Below are positions 50,895 through 64,000 of a stretch of 64,000 nucleotides of DNA, piece by piece; within the stretch, counting starts at the first letter, position 1, and each line of letters opens with the position of its first letter. Where the stretch lies: contig JBAMJR010000097.1 of assembly GCA_038501785.1 (NCBI GenBank), positions 5,806,001-5,870,000 on the forward strand, written 5' to 3'. The notes below the pieces were generated by a model, which was not told the DNA's origin, did not search any database, and saw nothing but the letters and a program-made list of their open reading frames with translations. The position numbers and the translations under genes are program-made. The stretch comes from Myoxocephalus aenaeus. Taxonomy: Eukaryota > Chordata > Actinopteri > Perciformes > Cottidae.

Positions 50895-51150
50895 GCGCCT
50901 ACTGTCCAGTGGCAGCTCTGTGCCTAATAACAGAGCTTAGCTGGCATACCAGAGCCGGTGGCACATTGGTGTAGCGGTAACTCAGAGAGAGCCTGGTAAT
51001 TACCACCGGCCGCTGACACCATGCTGCAAATGCACCAGTCAGCACTGAGAGGACCAGCGGAGCATTTCCTCCTCCCTTATGCTGCCAGGATGCCCTGGTG
51101 ATCAGCCATGGCACACAAGTTATCAGGGAAGAACGTGCTCTCACCAAATA
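50895..51150. promoter_or_regulatory. Candidate six1 downstream enhancer
   Basis: A non-repetitive, GC-richer block with the perfect palindrome GGTAATTACC at 50995-51004, which contains the TAATTA homeodomain core. It lies about 7 kb beyond the six1 3' end, on the six1 side of the CTCF-like sites. Conservation was not tested. Confidence 0.33.
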
Positions 51151-54100
51151 GCAGAACATATTATTTCTTCCTGCTTCATTAATAGAAATCTGAATGTGGT
51201 CATAATGTGTTTGTTCACGCTGATCTTTCTCTCTTTCTGCCCTTGTCTTGGATTCACTCAACTGGGCCATAAGCACTGCAGGAGGAGTCATGAAGGAGAG
51301 GCCCGCTGGAAAACATACTGCAGGGCCGGAATGGGAAGTTTATTTTGCTTGGTGCATGAATATCTGTGGGATGTGGGGCTCTGTGCACAGAGGACTGCAG
51401 CACTCCAGTTTCATCACTGCAGCAGCCTCCTCCTCTTTCACTGTCTGAGGAAATAATTTCAGTTCATCCCCCACTGCATCCCAATAATTCCTAATCCCTC
51501 ACTCATCTTAATTTCATGCCTTTGCTTCTCTCCTTGCCCTCTGTGTTTCCCTCCCTGTTCTTCTATCATCTGCAGTCTAAAATAGGCCCAGCAGCAGCTT
51601 TTCTCTGGGCCTTTTGTCCCTGCTCAGGGAGACGTTTGGCACACAGAGGATCGTGTTACAACTTTCATTTCCTGAATATTTTTCCTTTTTTTCCTGTGTG
51701 GAAACCAAGAAGGGTATTTTATCCTCCTGCTCTGCAGCGTAGAGATGAAGGGCGAGGGGAGCGAGATGGCAGCTCAGATTCGGGCTGCTGTCACTCCAAC
51801 GTCGGCAAACAAATAAAGTACAAACTGCACGTAGCTCCAGGGTCCTGGTGGAGCGTAGCTGTGGTGTGGTTTGGGCACAGCGGGGGTGTGGATCGTGTGT
51901 GTGAAGTAGGGGGGCTTGGTTACTTGAGCTATTTGTGAGCCCCAGGATAGGTGAGGTGATGCCCTTTGGGAGTGTGAGGTATATTTCATTATCCCATATC
52001 CCATACCACTTCCTCTTGTTGTGTCTGCCACCCCCTCCCCAAAAGCCCCTTCAGTGATGTGTCTGGGTTTATACTCGTGGATCTTTTTGGCTGGACACAG
52101 AAGCAGAACAACAAGCGTATAGTGGTAACAGTCTGCAGAATTATCAATTATTAATCCTATTGTGAAATAATGCCCATTATATGATACCAAACCCAGTCAT
52201 TATGGCTCTAGCTATGTCTGGCTCCTTAAAACGGCTGTTTTACGTTCAGTAATACATATCTGGATACATTAGAATAGATGTCCAAGGCTGAAAGAGAAAA
52301 TATACTTGAGATATTTTTTTGTGAATTTTTCATTTCATATTTTTTTAACGTCGGTAAATTAACTTCAAAAGATGGGGATTGTGTTATTCTATGTTTTTCT
52401 TATTTTCAACAATAAGAAAAGACCAAAACCAACTATGTCTTACTCCATCTTTCCATCCCTGCCTGTGACTCTCAGCCCATTGGTTCCTTCTGAAGACTTG
52501 AATCTTTAAAAGCAACCCACAAATATAGTTTTATAAAAATAAAAAAAAAGGTTAAGTAATTTACTAAAACATCTCTGTACTGTAGTTTTTTATCAAATGT
52601 TGCTCAAACAGAAGTAAATTGTGCATTTGTTAGGGACTACTTTCCACCGTGGATTATTCAGTAATTTACTACTTGTGAATGTGATCAATTAATTGTTGCT
52701 TTTAGTCTTTTCATGGGATTTGTTGAGAATAAGTACAATATAGAATATCACCAGAGATATGCTTTAAATTTAAGAGTTTTCTGTCTTTATTTTGTTTGTG
52801 CTCTTTATTATCTGATTTACATTTTTTCCCACGTTTAATAAACCATCAACACTTTACAGCTGTTTCTGCACCTGCTATGAAGTGTACATACATTTAGAGC
52901 ATCAGTTGTGTATTAATCCGCAACTGAAAACAGTCCCCAATAGATGCACTATTTATTTCTGATTGAGCAACGTTTGCTAAATACAGCGACCAGCTATTTA
53001 TGAGAAATGTAGAACCTTTTTAAGAAATTAAACTATTATTTACATCTTCAATAAGAACCAATGGGCTGAGAGCCACAAACCTCGTTAGTTTAGTTTTTTC
53101 CATTGTTGTTTTTTTGACAATAGGAAATGTATCGAATAACAACAATCTTTGCAAAGGGTGATTAAATGATTACTCCTTCTCTAAAGTGTACATTTTCTTT
53201 GAGGAACATTTAAGAAAGCTATGGATTGGATATTTGCACCTGTACTTTCATTTCCATTTAGTATGATAGTAAACTAATAACAATCCTACTTATATAGTAT
53301 ATTGTAGCATAGCATACTGGTCCTGCCCCTACTTTCAGTTGTCTTCCTCTCGATTCACTCTTTTCTTAGTCCGTCCTTCATCAGGCATCTATACATCCCA
53401 TAACAAGGACATATCTACAGTTGAATTATCATATTGTAGTGTTGGATATAATACAGATCTGTTTTAATGTAGCTTTGAAAGGCTGTAACTAACTAAGAAA
53501 AGGCAGTTTAGTCCTCACAAATGTATCCCAAAAAACATCCCAGACTGATGTCACTTTCCGGATCAAACATATGAGACTAATGCCACTATCATCTTTCTCT
53601 CCAGGCTCCAAAAATATACATATCTGATTCTTAGCAACCAGAGCTGGGTTTTGTCTCTGGAGGAGAACGGGCTGGTTTGTTATATGAGCCTGTTCCTTCC
53701 AGCCACATTTTTTATACACAAGTCGTCCTCTAACGTAGACATTACACACGTCTTATCTTGTCCTTTGTCTTTTCCTCTTGTAACATATTACAAAATATCC
53801 CTCTTTCATCAGGTAATGTATATGATGCTGTCCTTCATTTGACACACAACATGCTATTTAACACCCTAATGGGTCGGGATCGTCTGCAGAGTCTCCTTCT
53901 CCTCGTGTCTGAACTCTGGGTCATACATCACTCATCCGACTGGAAGAAAGAGATAAATATTTCTTTCAGCTCTGTCACATAGGAGCTTCCTGTTGGACGA
54001 AAGGCTTCCTACTCTCATGGCTCCCACATCAGTATAATTAACATTTCTCAGATGCAGTAGCATAATCCCTCTGATCTCTTTATACTTAAGTCATAGAAAT

Positions 54101-54195
54101 ATAGCAGACCCCTGCCATCTAGAATGTGTTTTACTTTAATCTGCTTTATTTCCTCTGGTACACCCACACTCCAAGTATGGTACACGTGAGTGTGG

Positions 54196-54196
<1 letters not shown>
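51151..54196. other. Intergenic stretch, no gene recognised
   Basis: The part at 51240-51960 is more complex, with frames up to 140 codons that show no family resemblance. The remainder is AT-rich. Confidence 0.45.

Positions 54197-54243
<47 letters not shown>
54197..54243. repeat. (CA)n microsatellite
   Basis: About 23 CA units. Frames across it are artefacts. Confidence 0.97.
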
Positions 54244-54247
<4 letters not shown>

Positions 54248-54544
54248 TCTGCCTCCGGGTACGTCCAGGCAGGAACATTGTCAGATCCATGCATCATTGG
54301 TAAGAAAATCTCTCTACCCCCCCTCCCCCCACACCCACACACACCACCGCCCCTCCTGCCTCTCTGAGGCAGACCTGAAAAGATCCTTTTGTCCCTCATC
54401 ACCCGCCTGCTCCCTTCTCTCCCCCGTCTCCCCCTCACAGAGCCGGTGGTTATGGATACCTGGGACTGTCTCACACCCGGTAAAGCTACCTGCAGGCACC
54501 AGACCGTGGAAAGGCAACCAAAAGTTCCTCATCTTAGTTTTTTG

Positions 54545-54860
54545 TCCTTATAGGAGATGCACACGGACTCTGATGCCAGAGAAAACATTAAGCCAGCTGA
54601 GGCAGACGGCGCAGGCTCATGCAGACTACTCTCCATGTTTATTTGCACACATCAGGGCCCTTCCTGCTGTTGATTTAGAGCCACTGCCACTTACGCCGAT
54701 GAGAAATGAAATGCCCTTTTGATGACTCAGACTCTGTTTGCCATCAGCAGCTGTTGTTGCTGGCACCGGTGTGCTACAGGCTGACGTTACCTCCAGCTTT
54801 TGTCATCTAGTCTATAGGCTGGAGTGCGCCTACCATTTGCACTTGTTGCATGGCTGGTGA
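54545..54860. promoter_or_regulatory. Candidate six1 enhancer with E-boxes
   Basis: A non-repetitive block with CAGCTG E-boxes at 54594-54599 and 54748-54753 and TGACTCA at 54723-54729. Myogenic bHLH input would suit six1, but the link is inference. Confidence 0.33.
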
Positions 54861-55555
54861 GAGGAAGGCACAGTAGCTGATACAGCAGATAGATTTATGG
54901 CTGCAGTCGTCCCTCCGGATTCGAGAAGCGAGGGATTGGAGTATGATTAAAAGCACTGTCAGAGTTTCCGTGTCGGATTGATTTTAGTCTCTTGCACATC
55001 CTGAAGGTGACTCCGATAGTCTCCCTCTGCCATGTGGCACAGAGTCTTTTTAATCCTTGCTGTGTCTGTACGCTGCCGGACATGTTGTCATTAGATTAAC
55101 AGGTATGAGGAGTCTCTTTGGTGGCTTTGTGATCACCTGTTTGTTAATTTGTGAATATTTAGCCACACCGAGTGCCAAGGACACGTGTTGTTGTCAGAAC
55201 TATATGTGATCTGCAGGACCTTTGCTCTCTGCTGACCTCTGCTGAATGTGGCATATGGGCAATACTGTTCGATTCACAGGCGTGGGCTATTAAAAAACAT
55301 ACAAGTTAAACCATTTGTATTTACTATACATTGAATTGACCTGGACTAACTTCTAAAAATATCCCTTAATGCTTTTAATTTGATATTTAATAAATACAAC
55401 TGGTCATATAGTCAAGTGCATTGCCACTGCTCCGTTAAGGTGAGCAAAATATAGATAATCATCTCCATCTATGTTTTGTTTTGTGAACACATGTCACATT
55501 TCTGTTGGCATTTTGAAGTTAAACTCATATTTTCAGCTTGAAGCTAAAATCTAGA
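54861..55555. other. Intergenic stretch, nothing recognised
   Basis: No gene or clear repeat was identified. Confidence 0.5.
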
Positions 55556-56045
55556 TGTAGTGTCATGTAAGTCTACATTTACTTAAGTAGCAAACCTAAA
55601 ATACTGCGTTTTTCCTAACTTTTACTTATTTTACCGGAAATATGTAATGTTCCAGAAAATTACTTTTAAACCAGTCAAGTTTATTAAGAATGTACTTTTG
55701 ACTTCTACTCTTTCACATTTCTGGGGGAAATATAATTTATAACTAAATTAATCTGAACCTTTTTAAATATATAGAATACATTGCATTCATGAAAAATACA
55801 ATGCACTGTTATAGATTAAACAACAAAACAGCATATCAAATACATAAAACATAAAAAATATCGATCTAACAATGACATAAATAATAGCATAATAATAACA
55901 GACTGACAGGGGCGTTTCTGCGTAACACTTAAAGTACATTTGACTGCTAATGACTTTGTAATGCAGGACTTTTACAAAATATTGACTACTTTAAAATGTG
56001 GCTAATTTGACTCGTAAATGATCTGAATAGTTCTTCCACCACTGA
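55556..56045 (-). mobile_element. hAT-like MITE, degenerate
   Basis: The right end reads TTCTTCCACCACTG (56032-56045), the reverse complement of the CAGTGGTGGAA terminus of an abundant fish hAT-type MITE. Internal GCAGGACTTTTAC and TTTACTTAAGTAG words fit the same family. There is no transposase. Confidence 0.6.
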
Positions 56046-57458
56046 CTCTCACATATTCGATTAGAAATGCAAAAAGAAGAAACACTGACCAAAAAGCCTG
56101 ATGATGGAAGGTCTGCTGAGGACATTCAGACAGTCACATCACTCAAACACAACCATATGGATCTCCGTAGGTGATAGATGGGGAGCACAGCCTGGTGTTT
56201 TTAGTAGACCTGAGGGGTTCAGAGAGAGAGAGAGGGGCCTCTGAGATGCAGAATACCTCAAGGTCCCTCCACTGAAGCCGGGCGTTGCAGCCCTGCAGCC
56301 CTGCAATCTTTGCAATCAGGCAGTAATGCTAGCAGCGACTGTTTCAGATTATGCTCAGGAAATCCTCTGTGCTCTCTGCTCAAAACAATTTACCCTGACA
56401 TGAGCCCAAAGAAGAGTGTAGGGGGTGGGGGACAAGAGAGCTGTCCTCACCAGATTCCTTCTCTCAGGCCTCCATATTCTCATATTCTGTCCTACAAATA
56501 ACCACTTTATTTATTAGTATTACTATCACATTGTTGTTGTTTACGATGGAAGTTATTATGATGACCTCTATAAGAGTGGGAGTGGCTAACAACTCCGCTA
56601 AAACTAATATTGTAGCAATTATATGTAAATATCTTATTATAGGCACTATCATTTGTTTTGTTTTGTCTATAGGACATCTATATTGATTTAGTAAGGCAGT
56701 GGACTTTAAACTCTTTCATATGAGATGTTTGCCATGTTTGTGTCAGAATATCCAGAGCTGGTATATAAAGGTTGAGTGGTGGCTCTTTCCCATGGCCCGG
56801 AACCGACAGAACAAACTCTCGGAGAGAGCAAAGAAAACACGGCAACAAAAAGCCAATGATCCGCAGCACTCGGGCTAAAAATGTCGAGAAAGAAGAAGAA
56901 GAAAAAACTTTCTTCTTCAGCCAAATATGTATTAGACCCACGAAGCAGACACGGTAATCAAAGGAACCAAACAACAGCCTCCTGGCACACAGCTGCTCAT
57001 GTTGACTCACATTTCTGTAATTAAATTTCCCTTTATGACTCTGTGTTTGAATTCTATGTTTTGAATTATCATTATTATTGTAAAAACAAAAAAACAAAAA
57101 AAACGAAGAACCCGTAGAGCAGGTTCAATGTTTAACACGAAATGACTCATGGTGTTTGATCGAGATGCATATCCCACCATGCAGTGCAGATTTGATTCGC
57201 ATGGCATCTTTGCATGCATGCATGCATGCATTTTTTTTTAAATCATGAATTCAATCAACAAAATAATACAAATAATAATGAGTAAATGAATTACGTCCTT
57301 TCCTCCAATTCACGATTAATTAATGGTAAATTGTCAATGATTATATAGACCCGATTATTTTGGTTTGTCTGAGGGACAGAATCTACGACACAATAGTGTC
57401 TATTTTTTTTTCTTCTCTAAATACACAAATAACACAGAGACAAATGTATTACTTTTGT
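56046..57458. other. Intergenic stretch between the MITE and the six1 3' end
   Basis: Contains a (GCAT)n run at 57211-57232 and AT-rich DNA. Frames at 56678-57097 show no family resemblance. Confidence 0.45.
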
Positions 57459-57464
57459 TTTATT
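57459..57464 (-). terminator. Candidate six1 poly(A) signal
   Basis: AATAAA on the minus strand, about 390 bp past the six1 stop. It is the first clear hexamer I noticed downstream. Use was not tested. Confidence 0.35.
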
Positions 57465-57850
57465 GGAAACTATTACCATGACTCTAATGAAAACGTTACC
57501 TCTTAGTTTCCATCGCAGGAGGTTGCTATAATTCTTTTATCTCAACAAAATATCATAAATTAAGCATATGGGCAGTCCAGTTAAGTGTCTCGTTGAGTTA
57601 AGAGTTTCAGGCAGGTCCTGTTTGTGTGTTTTCGTGTGCAGGAGATGAGAAAAGCTCCTGTCAGTGGGGATATACAGGCTAAGCGCATAAAGGAATTTTG
57701 TTCTAACCAAATTTAACGACAGACAAGTCAGTCTATATTATAAGGTATATGCTATAGTGTTATTTCATTAATGTTCTCAATCTGATACACTCATCAGTCT
57801 TCTTTTTGGGGTTTTTTCTCGTTGTAAAATAGAATAATCTGGCAGCCTCT

Positions 57851-59960
<2,110 letters not shown>

Positions 59961-62900
59961 AATCAATTATTACAGACCTCTTGGAAAGCCATATTAACAT
60001 GTTCTGAATATACGTCTTCTGTAATGGTGGTGACTATATAGGCTACCAGTTTTCCCACGTGGGTCAAACCACACGCTGCATCTCGATACGTTATCAGTAA
60101 TCACAGTCAGTGGAGGGTAAACCCACAAAAGACACAAAGCTTTTTATCTGTGAGGGGAAGTTAGTCCACGTTTAGAGGCTGAAACACGCACGTAAAACCG
60201 CTCACATAATCAACATTGCATGCACAGATTTTTTTTTTTCATAATGAAACAACCCACAATTATAAATCTTAATAGATGTTCTGGTTGTTTTGTGTTTTTT
60301 CATCAACTGGAGGTTTATTTACCATCCCAGCTGATCCTGGTTGACGCCCACTACCTTAATTACATGCAGATTTACCATTTGGTTGTATCCCCACCTTTCA
60401 TAGTCTAATTACCGAAGCCGTTTATTTTATGAGGTGATATAATTTAATAAGTTCCTATGATTGTCGGGTCCATGCGTCCCATTACGCTCGTCTTTTATAT
60501 GAGAAACCTACCTGACCAACGTGTTATTGGACATAGACCACCAGGAAACCAGCCGCATGTGTGTGCCTGTGTGTGCGAAAGAGAGGCTGAGGTGAAATGC
60601 ATATAGAGCTTGAGAGACCTCTTCAGGACTGGAAATAACAGACAAACGCACATCAGCAGCATTCACACTTCCCACTCAAATTGACAAAAATATATGGGTT
60701 TCAAAAATTAGACCTATAACAAGCTGCAATTCTGTTGGTTAGTGAGAATACGTTTTTTTTTATACCACAATGTCCTCGCTTTTGTTTATACATTTATAAA
60801 TCAATATTAAATACCGTCAAAACAGATATAAAAGAGCCCTCGCTCTTTATATTTGTTGTTTTACACTTATTTTCTACACAATCACGTGTTTCTGAAGAGG
60901 CTGCAGCCTGCAGCCTACATTTATATTTCAAGGATTAGACGGGCACCGCTCTGGCTCCAGTGTTTTCTGTGGGGTGAAACACTAAACCAATCCATTAGTA
61001 AATTAGTTCTCTGCCACACTGGATCTTGGTGGCGCAGTTGTTGGTTTGAGCTATATAGATCACATTTCTTTATCTGCACCAGAGCCTGAAACTCAGCACC
61101 CTTTCAATGGGCCTATGTCAAGGAACAAGATTTGACCTATAATATTGAACTTAAACAAATTCACACAAAACGTTTTGAGAAGATTACCTCTTTCTTAATG
61201 GATTTTTGTCTATAACAATAAAAAAAGTGTTTTTCTGGCGACTAACACCATGAATAAACAGAGATCTGTTCTGACCAGCTGAATATCTTATATTTATAAT
61301 GTAACCTACATGATGTTATGGACTAATACATTTAAATGAACATCTATATAAGGGAATGAGCATAGGCTACTGAAAAAATATATCATTTGATTCAGGCATT
61401 TGATTCAGGCAATTACTGGATTATTTGGTCAGGTGGTTGAATATGATTGTTTTTGGGTTGGCCTAGTGTAAAATAGAAAAAGGTCAAACTTAATCATGTC
61501 CACATTTTTAGCATGATTTATTTAACTATTCATCCGATAGAAGACTTTCCCTAAACAGCTAATTTCCTCCTAAATGGATGACGTGTATCCCACCGTGCTG
61601 AAGGAGATGTCAGGTCATTGGCTGAATCACATACAGTCTTTGTTAGTTAACAACGCAGGTCAGGCATTGGGGTTCATTTTAATTGTATTTTTAGCAATAC
61701 TTTTTAGCAGTGTCATCAGCCGGCTCAGGACTTGTAAATACTGATCATTCAATGATATGAATAAAAACTTAAATTCTCCAACATGTCATAATTTACATCA
61801 CACCTTCATTTTCATGATTTTAGACAACAAGCCCTTTCATGCCATATACTGCTTGTATGTTTGTATGTCTTCTAATGTAAATAATCAGTGTCTTTAGTGG
61901 ACACACAGCTCTCAGGCCACTTGAGCTCGGGTCCATAGCAGCACTCTGCTGTGTGTAAAACCTCAGCGCTTCAGTAAATGAGCTGTCTGATGAGCGGCTC
62001 TCGGGTTTCTCTAATATCTCTACCACATTGCGCCGCGCCTCCTCCTTTAACCCGAGCAGCCCGGGGGGCGAGATTATTTCAAGATGTGGACTCTCCGCCT
62101 CTAACGCGGCCAGTGCTGCAAGGGCTCCTCATTCCCCGACAAGTAATGCAATACTTAGGTAGGCGATCGCTCGTTACTCCTCTCAAAAGGAGACTTGCAG
62201 GACGCAGGGACTCCTTATTCTGCTTCTTTTATCTCCGTTAAACTCCAGTTACCTCCAATAACCACGAGCTCAGCATGCCTCTCTTTCCTGGAGGCTCAGA
62301 GCGGCTAAATACCGTGGATGCTCCAAGTTTTAGTCATTGCCTTTCCGGAAAACTCCAATGAGTCACAATGTTTTCACCTCGAGAAAATAAACGTGTTGCC
62401 ATTTCCCATTAAAGTGTTTAAATGGGAGGTGGACGAGGAGACATGTGGGCCCTTTGCTTGTTGAATTATTCCACCTCATGATAGACATTTGGAGGGGGGC
62501 AAATGACTGATTAAATATTGATAGATGCATTTGGCTGTATACTATAAATTCGTTAGCATTACAAAGAACGAACGAAATGTAACGGCGACTGTGGGAGAAA
62601 ACGAGAGAAAGAAACTCAACTCAACTCAAAGCACCAGAAAACACTTCATAAAAATGTCATCATCAAAAAGTTCGAGTTTCCTCTTGGAGAGTTTATTTTT
62701 GTGAAAATATGAAGGAAAAGTGACACGACCACTGGCTCACTGAACAGATGGTTTTCACTCTATCTAAATCCAAAGTGCTATTTCAGCTGTATCGACTGGA
62801 ACAAAGCCGATACTGTTTAAATTAAGTGAAAAGTGTCTGATTTGGTCTCCAGGGTTTGATTTTTTTTGGGGAAAGATTTTGGTGACATTCAAGGGTGTCC

Positions 62901-64000
62901 TCTTACTGCACTGAAAAAAACACACAATTAGAATTTGTTCATTTATTCAAAACATCAACAAAACCCACAATCAAGCGTCTTAATTATAAGTCAAACTTAT
63001 TTTACATAAACATTCTCACAAATGCATTTATTTATTGAATAGTCTTATATCAAAAAAATACATAATAATTGGCTTTACGACTAACTGCACATTTATTGAT
63101 AAATTAATTAACCTAATCAATGGTATAGACTATTGGCTTACATGTTCTGGTTATAAGATGTCCTAAATATGTCTTTAATTAAGAGTAAAGCGGTTTATTC
63201 TGTGAGGTGTAAAGCAGTGAAAAAAAAAGCCTTCTCTCAAAACAAAACACAACTGTTGACATGAGTGAGTTAAATGAAATTGGAGCTGCAATTATCAGCT
63301 TAACAGAGTTTCCTGTCATGTTGGAAAATTAGACCTGGTACAAGTGCACTGGGGTTAGCCCCCCATCAAAATCATTACGCATTTCCTCAGAGGACCACCT
63401 CCACAAATATGCAATTACGGCCTCGGCTTTTACAGTGCTCTGCTCGGTAAACACGACTCGCGCATATAGATGATTGGTTTTAGGGGGAAATCTTTTTAGT
63501 TTGAGTTTTGTTACAGGGCTGCAAGTTCTCAACCCAAGCCGGCAGACCAACACGTAAACAAACAAAAGGAAGGCTTTAAACGGAATGCGCCGCTATACCG
63601 TGTGTGCCTGCTGGCAGGGAGGGGGCGCCATGACAGTGCTATCATTCAAGACAAGACGTAACTCCTCAGAGGATGAGTTGTTGCATGTGTTTTAGCGAAT
63701 GACACCGTTTTAGAAGGCAGAGCAGCAGGTGTGTGTGTGTGTGTGTGCGCATCTCCGCTGATCATGTCGGGTCTCATCTGCCACTGCTCCTGTTACAAAG
63801 TGCTGTTTTTCTCTTTGGGAAATACTGTTGTGTGGACCTGATGCTGCCTCCCAGCTGCTGCCTCTGTGTGAGCATGTGTGAGTGTGTGTGTCACATTCAC
63901 ACATGCACACTTGCAGACTGTCCCTCTGACTTGTGCTCTCTGTCCTTGTGGACCAGAACAAACCAGTGAGTCACACTGTTTGCATCTTCTCTTTCCCTTA
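59961..64000. other. Upstream flank of six1, no gene recognised
   Basis: Mostly AT-rich DNA. A short direct repeat (ATTTGATTCAGGC twice) lies near 61384-61409. More complex blocks at about 61900-62290 and 63320-63700 could be regulatory. A GGGAGGGGGCGCC word near 63616-63630 is only a partial CTCF-like match. A short (GT)n lies at about 63730-63746. No exon of six4 is visible. Confidence 0.45.

Noticed and set aside
54126..54722. 198-codon frame
   Set aside because: It crosses a (CA)n tract, shows a Thr-His repeat and otherwise has no family resemblance.
63610..63632. CTCF-like word in a G-rich run
   Set aside because: Three or more deviations in the core; it is better explained by G-rich composition.

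Overview
This is a teleost nuclear window. The two recognisable host genes have vertebrate intron-exon structure, and the intergenic DNA is AT-rich, full of dinucleotide microsatellites and holds remnants of fish-type transposons (BEL/Pao, Tc1/mariner, hAT-like, LINE). Several interspersed repeats resemble families I associate with percomorph fishes, so a spiny-rayed fish is my best guess. That is recognition from memory, not a database result.

The host genes are two SIX homeobox genes facing each other: six6 on the plus strand (38094-40091, two exons, 245 aa) and six1 on the minus strand (59544-57851, two exons, 284 aa). Their order and orientation match the vertebrate SIX6-SIX1-SIX4 cluster, so six4 is expected beyond the right edge. 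Both proteins look intact, with a SIX domain, a K50-type homeodomain and the family C-terminal tail. six6 acts in eye, pituitary and hypothalamus; six1 acts in placode, ear, muscle and kidney.

Layout: 1-3507 is an intact minus-strand BEL/Pao gag-pol frame running off the left edge, and 3508 to about 4250 is its leader and probable 5' LTR. About 4.3-8 kb is a graveyard of transposon pieces (LINE 5' fragment, Tc1 transposase remnant, TA/TG tract, hAT-like fragment). About 8-37 kb has no gene I can support; it contains repeats, a perfect 20-bp-arm hairpin at 8991-9034, and several low-repeat blocks with POU, OTX-type or homeodomain words that could be six6 enhancers. 37.6-40.4 kb is six6 with a CCAAT-rich upstream region and a partly duplicated 59-bp promoter module. 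40.4-57.5 kb is the six6-six1 interval, with a 34-bp palindromic minisatellite and CTCF-like motifs in divergent orientation. 57.5-60 kb is six1 and its upstream region. 60-64 kb is presumed six1 upstream sequence without genes.

The most interesting observation is the divergent CTCF-like arrangement between the two SIX genes: motifs pointing toward six6 at 45079 (and a weaker one at 42070), and motifs pointing toward six1 at 47677 and 48392. This is the pattern expected of a topological boundary separating the two regulatory landscapes.
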